Origin: DATAXI01 sp963756185
Lineage (GTDB): Bacteria > Verrucomicrobiota > Verrucomicrobiia > Chthoniobacterales > Chthoniobacteraceae
Assembly (NCBI GenBank): GCA_963756185.1
Contig: CAVWMS010000001.1
Span: 310,001 to 374,000, forward strand
DNA length: 64,000 bases
Reading direction: 5' to 3'
A program made the translations under genes and the position numbers. Under the pieces are notes generated by a model that was not told the origin of the DNA, did not search any database, and worked only from the letters and a program-made list of their open reading frames with translations. Shown piece after piece: positions 47,347-56,929 of the stretch. Position 1 is the stretch's first letter. Every line of letters starts with the position of its first letter.

Positions 47347-50019
47347 TTGACCGGGCGGTGGGAGCGGGGTCATTATTGGGGCGTGGACAGTCTGCGCGTG
47401 CGCCTCATGTTGCTGGCCGCTTTGGCGTTGCTGCCGTTGGCGGGGCTGCTCTTTTACAATGCCGTGGTGCAGCGGCGCGAGGCGGAGCAGCACGCGGCGG
47501 ACGACGCCCTGCGGCTGGCGCTGGTCTGCTCGAACAACGAGGAGCGCATGGTGGAATCGGCGGACCGGCTGCTGATGCTGATGGCGAACATGCCGGCATC
47601 GCAGAGTCTCGATGCCCGGGCCTGCGGGCCGCTCTTCACGCGAGCGCTCGGCAATGAGGCCGGTTACGCGAACCTGGGCCTGCTCGATGCGAATGGCGTC
47701 CTGGTGGTGAGCGCCAGACCGCTGGACATGCGCGAGCCGGTCGGGCAGCGGTCGTTTTTCAAAGATGCGCTCGAGAAAGGGAAATTTTCCGTGTCGGAAT
47801 TTCAGCTCGATGCCGGCCGCGCGCCGGCGGAGATGATTTGCGGCAATGCGGTGCGGACGGCGGATGGGCGCGTCGTAGGCGTGGTGTTCGCGGAGCTGGA
47901 CCTGAGCTGGATGGCAGACCTCGGCTCGCGCATCGGCTTGTCCTCCGACGCGGAAGTTTCGGTCCTGAGCCCGAATGGAACGACCCTCATGCGCGTGCCC
48001 GGCGCGGACCAATGGCTGGGCAAGCAGGCGCCCGAAGCCGCGGCTGAAGAGAAAATCCTGGAAGCGCGCGGCTCCGGCTCGATGTACGCGCAAGGCCCGG
48101 ACAATGCGGAGTGGCTCTTTGCATTCACGCGGCTCGACCCCGTGGACGGGCTGGCCGATTACGTGAGCGCCGGCATCCCGAATTCCGTGGCGCTGGACGC
48201 GGCGCGCCGCTCGGAGCGGCGGCAATTCACCATGCTCGGCGTCTTCGCGCTGGTGGCGCTCGCGGCCGCGTGGCTTGCCGCGGATATCCTGGTGCTCCAC
48301 GGCGTGCGCAGACTCCTGCGCGCGACGCAAAAGGTCGCGGCGGGCGATTTGCGGACGCGCGCCGGCGAGGTGCGGGGAGGGGCGGAATTCCGCGAGCTGG
48401 CGGCGGCATTCGACACGATGGCCAGCTCGATCGAGCAACAGAACAGGCAGCGCGACGTGGCCGAGGAGGAACTGGAAAAGCGGGTCGAGCAGCGTACGTC
48501 GGAACTGGCCGAGACCAACCGCAAGCTGCAGCAGGAGATCGCAAGCCGATGCCAGGTCGAAGCCGAGCTGCGCGTCAGCAAGGAGCGGCTGGACCTCGCG
48601 CTCAAGGGGACCAACGACGGCATCTGGGATTGGGACCTTGCCACCGGCCACGTCTATTTTTCGCCGCGATGGAAGGAGATGCTGGGCTATGCCGAGAATG
48701 AGATCGAGGACTCGATGAAGGAATGGGAGGTGCGGCTGCACCCGGAGGATCGCGACCGCGCGTTCGCCACGCTGCACGAATATTTTTCCGGCAAGCGAAA
48801 CACGTTCGAACTCGAGCACCGGCTGCGGCACAAGGATGGCACCTACCGCTGGATCCTCTCGCGCGGCGTGGTGGTGCGGAACGAAGCGGGCAGGCCGATC
48901 CGTATGGCCGGCTCGCACGTGGACCTCACCGAGCGGCGCCGGGCCGAGCAGGCGCTGCGGGAGAGCGAGTCGAAGCTGCGCGCCTTCGTCACCAACGTGC
49001 CCGCCGTCCTCTTTTCCATCGACCGCGCCGGGGTCATCACCATGGCCGAGGGCCGCGGCATGGACGCGCTCAAGGCCGGCATCGTCGGCCATTCGGTGGC
49101 GGACCTCTACGGCGATATGCCGGCGGTGGTCGAGAGCGTGAAACGCGCGCTGGCGGGTGAATCGTTTTCTACCATCATGCAGTGGGATCAACGCCATTTC
49201 GAGGTCTCCTATTCGCCGGTGCGGGCGCAGGACGGCACGGTGGCCGGTGTCATCGGCGTCGCCCATGACATCAGCGAGCGCGTCCATGCGAAGGAGGCGC
49301 TCGAGCGCACCGCCGACGAGCTGCGCCGCTCGAACGCGGAGCTCGAGGAATTTGCCTACATTGCCTCGCACGACCTCCAGGAGCCGCTGCGGATGGTCGC
49401 CAGTTACACGCAATTGCTCGAGCGCCGCTACGCGGAGCAACTGGATGACAACGCGCGCGAGTTCATCGGCTACGCGGTGGACGGCGCGCGGCGGATGCAG
49501 GAATTCATCACCGGGCTGCTGCGCTACTCGCGGGTCGGCACCGAGGCGCAGGTGCTCGAGGAGGTAAACCTCGACGAGGCTTGCCTGACGGCGCTCGCGA
49601 ACCTGAGGATCGCCATCGAGGAGAGCGGCGCGACGGTCACGCGGCTGGGCCTGCCCGTCGTCCAGGGCGACCCCCGGCAGTTGACGCAGTTGTTTCAAAA
49701 CCTGATCGGCAACGCCATCAAGTTCCGGAAACCGGGCCAGGCGCCCGTGGTCGAGGTCTCGGCCGAGCGGACGGGCGAGTTCTGGCGCATATCGGTGCGG
49801 GACAACGGGATCGGGCTCGACCCGCGCTTTTACGAGCGCGTTTTCATCATTTTCCAGCGGCTTCATACGCGGGAGGAATACGAGGGGATGGGACTTGGTC
49901 TTGCCATCTGCAAAAAAATTGTAGAACGTCATGGCGGCCGCATCTGGGTCGAGTCAAAGGAAGGAGAAGGAGCGACCTTTTCCTTCACGCTACCGGCCGC
50001 AGGCAGGCCGCAGCCATGA
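47347..50019 (+). CDS. Membrane sensor histidine kinase with Cache, HAMP and PAS domains
   Basis: Domains of this 890-residue protein in order: membrane helix (LRVRLMLLAALALLPLAGLL), extracytoplasmic Cache-type sensor (about 45-280), second helix, HAMP (LLRATQKVAAGDLRTRAGEV), coiled coil, two PAS domains (about 415-530 and 540-645), and the kinase core. The core contains the phosphoacceptor His in ASHDLQEPLRMVASY, N-box NLIGNAIKFRKPGQAP, G1 DNGIGLD and G2 GMGLGLAICKKIVERHGG. This HisKA subtype occurs in phytochrome-like kinases. GTG 47383 is an alternative start closer to the first helix. The stop overlaps the response regulator start (ATGA). Confidence 0.93.
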   Translation: MTGRWERGHYWGVDSLRVRLMLLAALALLPLAGLLFYNAVVQRREAEQHAADDALRLALVCSNNEERMVESADRLLMLMANMPASQSLDARACGPLFTRALGNEAGYANLGLLDANGVLVVSARPLDMREPVGQRSFFKDALEKGKFSVSEFQLDAGRAPAEMICGNAVRTADGRVVGVVFAELDLSWMADLGSRIGLSSDAEVSVLSPNGTTLMRVPGADQWLGKQAPEAAAEEKILEARGSGSMYAQGPDNAEWLFAFTRLDPVDGLADYVSAGIPNSVALDAARRSERRQFTMLGVFALVALAAAWLAADILVLHGVRRLLRATQKVAAGDLRTRAGEVRGGAEFRELAAAFDTMASSIEQQNRQRDVAEEELEKRVEQRTSELAETNRKLQQEIASRCQVEAELRVSKERLDLALKGTNDGIWDWDLATGHVYFSPRWKEMLGYAENEIEDSMKEWEVRLHPEDRDRAFATLHEYFSGKRNTFELEHRLRHKDGTYRWILSRGVVVRNEAGRPIRMAGSHVDLTERRRAEQALRESESKLRAFVTNVPAVLFSIDRAGVITMAEGRGMDALKAGIVGHSVADLYGDMPAVVESVKRALAGESFSTIMQWDQRHFEVSYSPVRAQDGTVAGVIGVAHDISERVHAKEALERTADELRRSNAELEEFAYIASHDLQEPLRMVASYTQLLERRYAEQLDDNAREFIGYAVDGARRMQEFITGLLRYSRVGTEAQVLEEVNLDEACLTALANLRIAIEESGATVTRLGLPVVQGDPRQLTQLFQNLIGNAIKFRKPGQAPVVEVSAERTGEFWRISVRDNGIGLDPRFYERVFIIFQRLHTREEYEGMGLGLAICKKIVERHGGRIWVESKEGEGATFSFTLPAAGRPQP

Positions 50020-50447
50020 AACCGTCCAAAGTTGACGTCCTGCTGGTTGAAGACAGCGCGGCCGAGGCGCGGCTCGCCGTCGAGGCGCTCGAGGAGATGC
50101 AATTCGCGGTGCAACTCCACATCGCGTCGGACGGGGTGCAGGCCATGGAATTCCTCCGGCGCGAGGGGCCTTACCGCGAGGCGCCGCGGCCGCAGTTGGT
50201 GCTGCTCGATTTGAATCTGCCGCGCAAGGATGGCCGCGAGGTGCTGCGCGAGATGAAGACGGACGCCGGCCTGCGAAGCATTCCGGTGGTGGTGCTGACC
50301 ACCTCCCAGGCGCAGTCCGATATCCAGCGCGCGTACGAATTGTATGCGAACTGCTACATCCAGAAGCCGCTCGAACTCGACGGCTTCATCCAGATCGTAA
50401 GATCCATTCACCATTACTGGCTCGAGATGGCGCTGCTGCCCGCCTAG
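50016..50447 (+). CDS. Single-domain response regulator (Rcp1-like)
   Basis: The 143-residue protein is a lone receiver domain: acidic pair in VLLVEDSAAEAR, phosphoacceptor Asp in LVLLDLNLPRKDGREV, Thr/Ser in VVLTTSQAQSD and Lys in CYIQKPLELDGF. The insertion and C-terminal helix are typical of small regulators paired with phytochrome-type kinases. Translation is coupled to the upstream kinase by ATGA. With no output domain, it probably relays phosphate or acts by protein contact, perhaps on the phosphatase encoded next. Confidence 0.93.
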   Translation: MKPSKVDVLLVEDSAAEARLAVEALEEMQFAVQLHIASDGVQAMEFLRREGPYREAPRPQLVLLDLNLPRKDGREVLREMKTDAGLRSIPVVVLTTSQAQSDIQRAYELYANCYIQKPLELDGFIQIVRSIHHYWLEMALLPA

Positions 50448-50483
50448 GGCCGCCCGCGAACCGCCGCCGATCAGCCTCTCCCC

Positions 50484-52130
50484 ATGATTCACCCGCAGGA
50501 AAACGCGCCGGCAGAAGCGCCCGTCCGCATCTTGCTGGTCGAGGACAACCCCGGGGACGCGCGCCTCTTCCAGTTGCTGCTCGAGAGGGCGGCGCCTGCC
50601 TTTTGCGTCGAGCATGCGCACCGCGTCGCGGAGGCGGCGGAACGTTTGCGCCAGGGCGGCATCGACCTGGTGATGAGCGACCTTTCGCTCCCGGACAGCC
50701 AGGGCATGGAGACTTTCGACAAGCTCCGCGCCGCCGCGCCGCAAGTGCCGGTGATCCTTCTCAGCGGCCATGACGACGAGACGCTGGCGGTCGAGACCGT
50801 GCACCGGGGCGCGCAGGATTACCTGGTCAAGGGCCGCGTCGATCCCCACCTGCTGGTGCGGTCCATCCGCTACGCCCTCAAGCGCGCCGCGTCCGAGCGC
50901 GAGCTGGCCGAGGAGCGCAATCTCCTGCGCAGCGTCATTAACAACCTGCTCGATTCCATCTACGTGAAGGACCTGCGCGGCGTCTACCGGCTCGACAACC
51001 TCGCCCACATGCGCTCCATCGGCGCCGCGCGCCCGGACGAAGTAGTCGGCAAGACCGTGTTCGATTTTTTTCCGCACGATGCCGCCGTGCGATTCCAGGC
51101 GGACGACCACAGCGTCATCCGCACGGGCAAGGCAATCGTCAACCGGCAGGAGGCAATCATGCAGTCCGACGGCGGGAAGCGCTGGCTCTCGACGACCAAG
51201 GTGCCGCTGCGCAACAACGAAGGGGAGGTCATCGGCCTCGTGGGCATCGGCCGCGACATCACCGAGCGCAAGCGCGCCGAGGAACAATTGGCGATGTACA
51301 ACATGGAGCTGCGCGAGAAAAACATTCAGCTCGAGGACGACCTGGACATGGCAAGCGAGGTCCAGCAGGCCTTCCTGCCGCAGCAGTTTCCCTCGTTTCC
51401 AAAGGACGCCCCGCCCGGCCGGAGCGCAGTCGCGTTTCACACGCGCTACCTGCCCACGGGCGCGGTCGGCGGCGATTTTTTTCACGTGCTGCCGCTTTCC
51501 GGCACGGAGGCGGGCGTCTTCATTTGCGACGTCATGGGGCACGGCGTCCGCGCCGCGCTGGTCACGGCCATCCAGCGGGCGCTGGTCGAGGAGCTTGCGG
51601 GCCTCGGCAGCCAGCCCGGGGAATTCCTGACGCATATCAACACGGCGCTGCTCTCGATTCTGCGCCGGACGCGCACGCCGATGTTCGCCTCGGCTTTTTA
51701 CCTCTATCTCAACGCGGCCACCGGCGAGCTGAGGTACGCGAACGCCGGCCATCCCAAGCCGCTCCATTTGCGGCGCTCGGCGCGCCGCGTGGAAGTGCTC
51801 TCCTCGAATGGCGCCCGTCCCGGTTCGGCGCTGGGAGTCTTCGAACAGGCGACTTACAGGACCTTCGAAGGCCAGGCGCAGCCGGGCGACCTCATTCTCA
51901 TGTTCACCGACGGCATCTTCGAGGTCGAGGGCGCGGGGGGCGATTACTTTGACCAGCAGCGGCTCATCGCCGCCGTCGAGCGCCGGCTCGATGCGCCTCC
52001 CGAGGAATTGCTGGACGCGCTCCTTGCCGAAACGCGGGAATATTCGGTGAAACATCAGTTTGGCGACGACGTATGCCTGGTGGGCGTGCAATTGAACCGC
52101 CTGCTGGCCGCCGCGATGGGCGGAGAGTGA
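50484..52130 (+). CDS. Receiver-PAS-PP2C (SpoIIE-type) phosphatase
   Basis: The 548-residue protein has an N-terminal receiver domain (RILLVEDNPGDARLF, Asp in LVMSDLSLPDSQGM, Lys in DYLVKGR), a PAS domain (about 155-265) and a coiled coil. A C-terminal PPM/SpoIIE phosphatase domain follows, with metal-binding GGDFFHV, FICDVMGHGVRAALVTA and FTDGIFEVEGAGGD. Such RsbU-like phosphatases dephosphorylate anti-sigma-factor antagonists. It lies 36 bases after the response regulator and completes a three-gene signalling operon. No anti-sigma genes are nearby. Confidence 0.93.
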   Translation: MIHPQENAPAEAPVRILLVEDNPGDARLFQLLLERAAPAFCVEHAHRVAEAAERLRQGGIDLVMSDLSLPDSQGMETFDKLRAAAPQVPVILLSGHDDETLAVETVHRGAQDYLVKGRVDPHLLVRSIRYALKRAASERELAEERNLLRSVINNLLDSIYVKDLRGVYRLDNLAHMRSIGAARPDEVVGKTVFDFFPHDAAVRFQADDHSVIRTGKAIVNRQEAIMQSDGGKRWLSTTKVPLRNNEGEVIGLVGIGRDITERKRAEEQLAMYNMELREKNIQLEDDLDMASEVQQAFLPQQFPSFPKDAPPGRSAVAFHTRYLPTGAVGGDFFHVLPLSGTEAGVFICDVMGHGVRAALVTAIQRALVEELAGLGSQPGEFLTHINTALLSILRRTRTPMFASAFYLYLNAATGELRYANAGHPKPLHLRRSARRVEVLSSNGARPGSALGVFEQATYRTFEGQAQPGDLILMFTDGIFEVEGAGGDYFDQQRLIAAVERRLDAPPEELLDALLAETREYSVKHQFGDDVCLVGVQLNRLLAAAMGGE

Positions 52131-52203
52131 AGCCGCGAATCAGCGCGGGTTGAAGGACAAGGGCGTTGATTATTCCACGGTCTATGATAAGGAAATACCG
52201 CGT

Positions 52204-55158
52204 ATGCGCTGGACGACGTTACTTTTGGCAGTTGCGATGTTGGCGACCGGGGCCGTCGATGGGTTGGCGCTGACGGTGCCCGTCAATGAAGATACGAGTT
52301 CAACCGCTTCGGGCGTATTGACATCCAAACAGGGGACGGCCTCGCTCCTGGCAGTCAATTCGAAGCAAGTCACCCTGCTTTCATTCGCGCTTTCCAACAC
52401 GAATGTAGTTCCCACGATATACGAGCCGGCTAACATTGTTAATGCGACGTTACTGATTTTTGTCGTTTCGGTGTCAAAGCCCGGGGACCTGACGCTGCAC
52501 GAGTGCGGGCCGTTCCAGGAAACCTTTGCCGCGAGGACCATGGAGTTGCCCGGCATCGACGATGCGGTGCTGGCCACCATTCCAGGCGCGTCGCTGACTA
52601 ATAAGGAATTCGTAAGTGTGGATGTGACGGCGGCGGTGCAACAGGCGCTGGCGCAAGGGCAGGATTTGAACCTGGCAATCGAGTCGGTTGACGGACGCGT
52701 GATGCTGGGCAGCAAGGAGGGTGTCGCATCCGGTTACGCCGCGGAGTTGGTCATCGACGCGGGGCTTGGTTCCATGGTGCTTTCGGACACCAATCTTGCC
52801 ATTGGCGCCGTGGCCAGTGGAACAACTCCCGGCGTGACTCTCACGGGTTCCGGGACGGTATTCAATTTTACACTCGTGCCCGGACCGCAAGGACCCACCG
52901 GCCCAACCGGGCCCGCCAATAACCTGAGCATCGGCACGGTTACCAGCGGAACCGCGGCTTCGGTCACCATTACCGGCACCTCGCCAAGCCAGGTATTGAA
53001 TTTCGCCTTTGCAACCGGCTCGGCCGGTCCTGCCGGACCAACGGGGCCCGCGGGCGCGACCGGTCCGGCTAACACCTTGAGCATTGGCACGGTCACCAGC
53101 AGCGGCACACCTTCGGTCACCATCACCGGCACGTCGCCCAACCAGGTTTTGAATTTTGCCCTGGCAACCGGTTCCACCGGCGCTGCAGGACCTGAAGGTC
53201 CCACGGGCGCGACCGGTCCGACGGGTCCCACGGGACCGCCTGGGTCCACTGGCGCGACCGGTCCCGCCGGTCCCACGGGGCCGACCGGCTCCACGGGGCC
53301 GGAAGGCGCGGAAGGTCCCACTGGTCCACAAGGGCCTGAGGGGCCGGAGGGGCCGCCGGGGGAGGCCGTGCTTACCGGCACCGCTTCCGCACTGGCGGCG
53401 AGCCTCCAACAGACCGGCTCGAACATTGAATATGTCACGGTCGGTGGCAACGACGCGATGGGAGTGCGGGGAGACATCGGGCGCCCTTTTGCCACGGGCG
53501 CCGCGGCGCTGGCCGTGGCTCAGCCCGGCGACATCATCCAGTTTGGGCCTGGCCAATTCAATGGATTCATCAATAGCACGGTCAGCCCGTTGACGGTGCG
53601 CGGTGTGGGATGCGGCGACTTCGCGTCCGATTACTCGCATATCATTGGCGGCACAATTTTCAATAACGACGCGATCGGCGCCAATACCAGTGGGACCATG
53701 AGCGGGCTCGTGTACTCCGATTTCTCCTGCGATTCCGGTCCTTCTTCGGGCGGTATGGGCTCCGGGTTTGTATTTCAAAATGCCAATAGTGCAAGCGGGA
53801 CGAATTATGCTTCAATTACCGACTTTCGCATTTCCAACCTTCGTGTATTGGGTCCGGGCGGTGGAAACATTGGATATGAAGGGGTGGACCTTTACAATGG
53901 AAGCAATGGGTTCGTCGATCATCTGTACACGGCCGATGGGGGGCAGATGATCGTCCTGAAATCCGCTTATACTGTAATGCGCGATATCGTGGGGATAAAT
54001 AACAACGTCTGCACGGTGGTCATCAAAAGCCCGGGCGCCAACGGGAGTTATTGGGCCGCGCACGATACGATAGACGGGATGCTGGCCACTACCACGTCGG
54101 GAAACTCTGCCGGCTCCGGAATTATTATAGATGATTTCAACCCAAACAATAACCCACCGCTGCGGGACATAACACTTTCGAACATTCACCTACAAATGGC
54201 TACAGGGCAGGGGATCACGGTTCAGGCCAGCGGCACTTGCTTTCCCATCACAGGGTTGGAGATATCCAATTATGTTTGCGAGGGCGCGCAGGGCTCCTTC
54301 AACACCGTTTACGGTTCAGGGGCATTGCCCGTGGTCGGCTCCCTTTCCAATTGCACCGGGGAGAACGGCGGCGCCTGGAATGTGGACGGCGCGTATCAAT
54401 TTACCAATTGCACTGCCAATGGATGCGGGCTCGGATACGCGTTGATCATGACGCACACGGATGTCTATTCGACTTTCATCAATTGCACGGCCAATAACTG
54501 TGGGACGGCGATGCTGGTCATTACCCCGGGCAGTTATTTGCTCAGGGAGCCCATCAGGGTCACGGGGACATGGGGCAGCATTGGGATAGCGAACACGCCC
54601 TATGCAAACGTGATGGTGCGGCCAACCATCTGGACGGGACCGACCGGCCAGATGCCGACAGTCTCGAATACCACGGCACAGGAGACCATTTGGAACGCGG
54701 TGGGCTGGCCGTCCACCTCCGGGCTCGGCACGACCAACGCCCTTCTCATTCCGGCCGAGTGCTGGTACAACACCATGCATTTCACGAGCCGGGGCATGTA
54801 TACCGTCGGCCCGGGTCAAAATACGATTACTTTCCGTCCTGTCGTCGCGGGAGTGACTCCGAATACCAACCAGGACATCGCGGTTACGTTTGCCACCAGC
54901 GGCACCGGCTCGTGGCGGCTGGACCGGGAGTACACAGACAGAGCTTATGGCTCCGGATTCGGCAACTGGTACAGCGATCTTTACATCAATAATCAACTCT
55001 ACTCGGTCTCGACTGGTTATTTTCCGATCGGCTATGGAACGGATATGACTTATGATGAGGAAGTGTTCTGGAGCGTGGCTTCGCCCAATAACTCGATAAC
55101 CTGCCAGGGCGCGGCAATAAATGTAACGGATAACCTCGGGGTGAGCGGTTACCATTGA
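52204..55158 (+). CDS. Secreted collagen-like / beta-helix surface protein
   Basis: ATG 52204 begins a signal peptide (MRWTTLLLAVAMLATGAVDG). The next about 180 residues resemble a DNRLRE-type domain. Three Gly-X-Y collagen-like tracts follow (start near residue 217; the longest is near 330-405, for example GPTGATGPTGPTGPPGSTGA). They are separated by two copies of a short module, NLSIGTVTSGTAASVTITGT and TLSIGTVTSSGTPSVTITGT. The C-terminal half is a right-handed parallel beta-helix (residues about 430-760) and a terminal globular part. The layout resembles bacterial or phage fibre proteins. It has no partner genes. The ATG at 52150 would place 18 charged residues before the signal and is less likely. 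Confidence 0.85.
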   Translation: MRWTTLLLAVAMLATGAVDGLALTVPVNEDTSSTASGVLTSKQGTASLLAVNSKQVTLLSFALSNTNVVPTIYEPANIVNATLLIFVVSVSKPGDLTLHECGPFQETFAARTMELPGIDDAVLATIPGASLTNKEFVSVDVTAAVQQALAQGQDLNLAIESVDGRVMLGSKEGVASGYAAELVIDAGLGSMVLSDTNLAIGAVASGTTPGVTLTGSGTVFNFTLVPGPQGPTGPTGPANNLSIGTVTSGTAASVTITGTSPSQVLNFAFATGSAGPAGPTGPAGATGPANTLSIGTVTSSGTPSVTITGTSPNQVLNFALATGSTGAAGPEGPTGATGPTGPTGPPGSTGATGPAGPTGPTGSTGPEGAEGPTGPQGPEGPEGPPGEAVLTGTASALAASLQQTGSNIEYVTVGGNDAMGVRGDIGRPFATGAAALAVAQPGDIIQFGPGQFNGFINSTVSPLTVRGVGCGDFASDYSHIIGGTIFNNDAIGANTSGTMSGLVYSDFSCDSGPSSGGMGSGFVFQNANSASGTNYASITDFRISNLRVLGPGGGNIGYEGVDLYNGSNGFVDHLYTADGGQMIVLKSAYTVMRDIVGINNNVCTVVIKSPGANGSYWAAHDTIDGMLATTTSGNSAGSGIIIDDFNPNNNPPLRDITLSNIHLQMATGQGITVQASGTCFPITGLEISNYVCEGAQGSFNTVYGSGALPVVGSLSNCTGENGGAWNVDGAYQFTNCTANGCGLGYALIMTHTDVYSTFINCTANNCGTAMLVITPGSYLLREPIRVTGTWGSIGIANTPYANVMVRPTIWTGPTGQMPTVSNTTAQETIWNAVGWPSTSGLGTTNALLIPAECWYNTMHFTSRGMYTVGPGQNTITFRPVVAGVTPNTNQDIAVTFATSGTGSWRLDREYTDRAYGSGFGNWYSDLYINNQLYSVSTGYFPIGYGTDMTYDEEVFWSVASPNNSITCQGAAINVTDNLGVSGYH

Positions 55159-55234
55159 CCCGATGTACACCTTGAAGCCCAACCGCTTCAACCCTTGGCG
55201 CTCCCGAATCAACGGCCACATAATTTCCTAACTG

Positions 55235-56926
55235 CTAAGTGGTGTAAGTACCGTCTATATTTGGCGCGGTTTTGGCGGCGTTGCCGGTTACCAGAGAGAG
55301 TTTTGTGATGGTGACGGAGCCGGCTGAAGTGGAATCGATGAAAACGCCTCCGCCATAGCTGGCCGCGGTGTTATCCGAGATCGGCACGGCCTGTAGGGTG
55401 GTGACGGCGTTGGTGGTGGTATTGATGAAAACGCCTCCGCCTTCGACGCCGGCGCTGTTGCCAAAGAGCGCGCCGCCGGAGAGGGTCACGTGGCCGCCTC
55501 CCATGACGGCAATGGCGCCGCCCGCATCCGTGGTCGAGTTGGCGGCGATGGTGTCGCCGGTCAAAACGGCGGGGGCATTGCCTTTGATCAACAAACCGCC
55601 GCCGTAGGAGGAACCGCCGGAATGACTGGAGGCGGTGTTGCCGGTGATTTTTGTCGAGACGATGGTGATGCCGGCGCTTCCGAAGCCGCTGCCGGTGTAG
55701 AAATAGGCGCCACCCCCGAGGTTCGCGGAATTATTGGCAAATGTGCAACCGCTGATCTTGGTGGCGCCCGTGCTGCTGATGTCCGACGCGCCGCCGCCGA
55801 TGGTACCCGACCGGTTCTCGGCAAAGATGGAACTGATCAAAGTGAGATTGCCGGTGGAGCTGGCCATTCCCAGGCCGCCGGCCGCCGCGGCTGCGCTGTT
55901 GTCGCTGATCGAGGAACTCTTGACCGTCAGCGTCGTCGTGTTCCCGCTGTAAATGCCGCCGCCGCCCGCGCCGGAATAATTGCCCGAAATCCTGGTGCTT
56001 TGGATCAGCACCGGAGCCTCGCTGACATCGCTGATGCCTCCCCCGTCGCCCGTGGAGGAATTATTGATGATCGTCGATCCCTTGATGAGCGCCACCACAT
56101 TCGAGAAGTTGCCCAGGAAGACGCCGCCGCCGGTCAGGCCGGCGAAGTTTCCGGACACCTGCGAATTGATGAGGCTGAAAGCTCCGCCGGAAAGGCTCTC
56201 GTCATCGACCGTGATACCGCCGCCATTCGAGGATGTGAAATTATTCGAGATGAGGCAGCCGGTGACGGTGATCTTGCCGGACGCGCCGGTCGGTTCGTAG
56301 AGAAAGGCGCCCGCTCCGCCCTGCGGGGTGGTGTTTGCGGCGATGGTGCTGTTGCTGACGGTTTCGCCCTTGGTCGCCTCAATCCACAAGCCGCCGCCGG
56401 CAGTGGCGCCGCCGTTGCCGGAAACGATCGAGTCCTTGAGCGTGAACGTGCCGGCGGAATTGTCATAGATTCCCGAGCCTTTGCGGCTCGCCTGGTTGCC
56501 GGTGATGATGCATTTGACGACCGTGAGGGAGCCGTTGCTCGATATGGCGCCGCCGTTCCCCGTGGAGATGCCGCCCGCGAGGCCGAGGCCGGAAATCGTG
56601 ACCGTGTGCGTGTCGATGGTGAAGATGCGGTCGGCGCCGTCGCCATCGATGATGATTTTGTTGGCGCCGGGGCCGTCGATGATGAGGTTGCTCGTGATCG
56701 AGAGGGCGCCACCCTGGCCGGAGGTGAGGAGAATCTGGCCGTGGAGGGAGGGGGAGAACTTGATGGTATTCGAGGCGCCGGTTGCGTGGGCGATTTCGTA
56801 GCGGAGCGTGCCCTGGCTGCCATCGTCGGCCAGGCTGGTGACGATCAGCGGGGCCGGTGCGATGCGCGATTCAAGGATTTCGATGGAGATTTCCGGGCGA
56901 TTTTTTACCGCGGACCCTGGTTTCAT
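55235..56926 (-). CDS. Beta-helix surface protein with LESRIAPAP N-terminal motif
   Basis: The 563-residue protein begins with EISIEILESRIAPAPLIVTS, the same kind of N-terminal motif as the protein at 24217. Dozens of short repeats of the GNxA.../GGGI... type follow (SGNGGATAGGGLWIEATKGE, SGNYSGAGGGGIYSGNTTTL), typical of polymorphic-membrane-protein-like parallel beta-helices. It is probably surface-exposed. Its stop is close to the end of the collagen-like gene, convergent. The stop/start distance to the downstream-strand polyprenyl synthetase gene is 3 bases, so it may be co-transcribed with that gene. Confidence 0.8.
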   Translation of the reverse strand: MKPGSAVKNRPEISIEILESRIAPAPLIVTSLADDGSQGTLRYEIAHATGASNTIKFSPSLHGQILLTSGQGGALSITSNLIIDGPGANKIIIDGDGADRIFTIDTHTVTISGLGLAGGISTGNGGAISSNGSLTVVKCIITGNQASRKGSGIYDNSAGTFTLKDSIVSGNGGATAGGGLWIEATKGETVSNSTIAANTTPQGGAGAFLYEPTGASGKITVTGCLISNNFTSSNGGGITVDDESLSGGAFSLINSQVSGNFAGLTGGGVFLGNFSNVVALIKGSTIINNSSTGDGGGISDVSEAPVLIQSTRISGNYSGAGGGGIYSGNTTTLTVKSSSISDNSAAAAAGGLGMASSTGNLTLISSIFAENRSGTIGGGASDISSTGATKISGCTFANNSANLGGGAYFYTGSGFGSAGITIVSTKITGNTASSHSGGSSYGGGLLIKGNAPAVLTGDTIAANSTTDAGGAIAVMGGGHVTLSGGALFGNSAGVEGGGVFINTTTNAVTTLQAVPISDNTAASYGGGVFIDSTSAGSVTITKLSLVTGNAAKTAPNIDGTYTT

Positions 56927-56929
56927 AAA

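Noticed and set aside
47254..49932. An 892-codon minus frame opposite the sensor kinase
   Set aside because: It is His/Arg-rich antisense of a gene with all kinase boxes.
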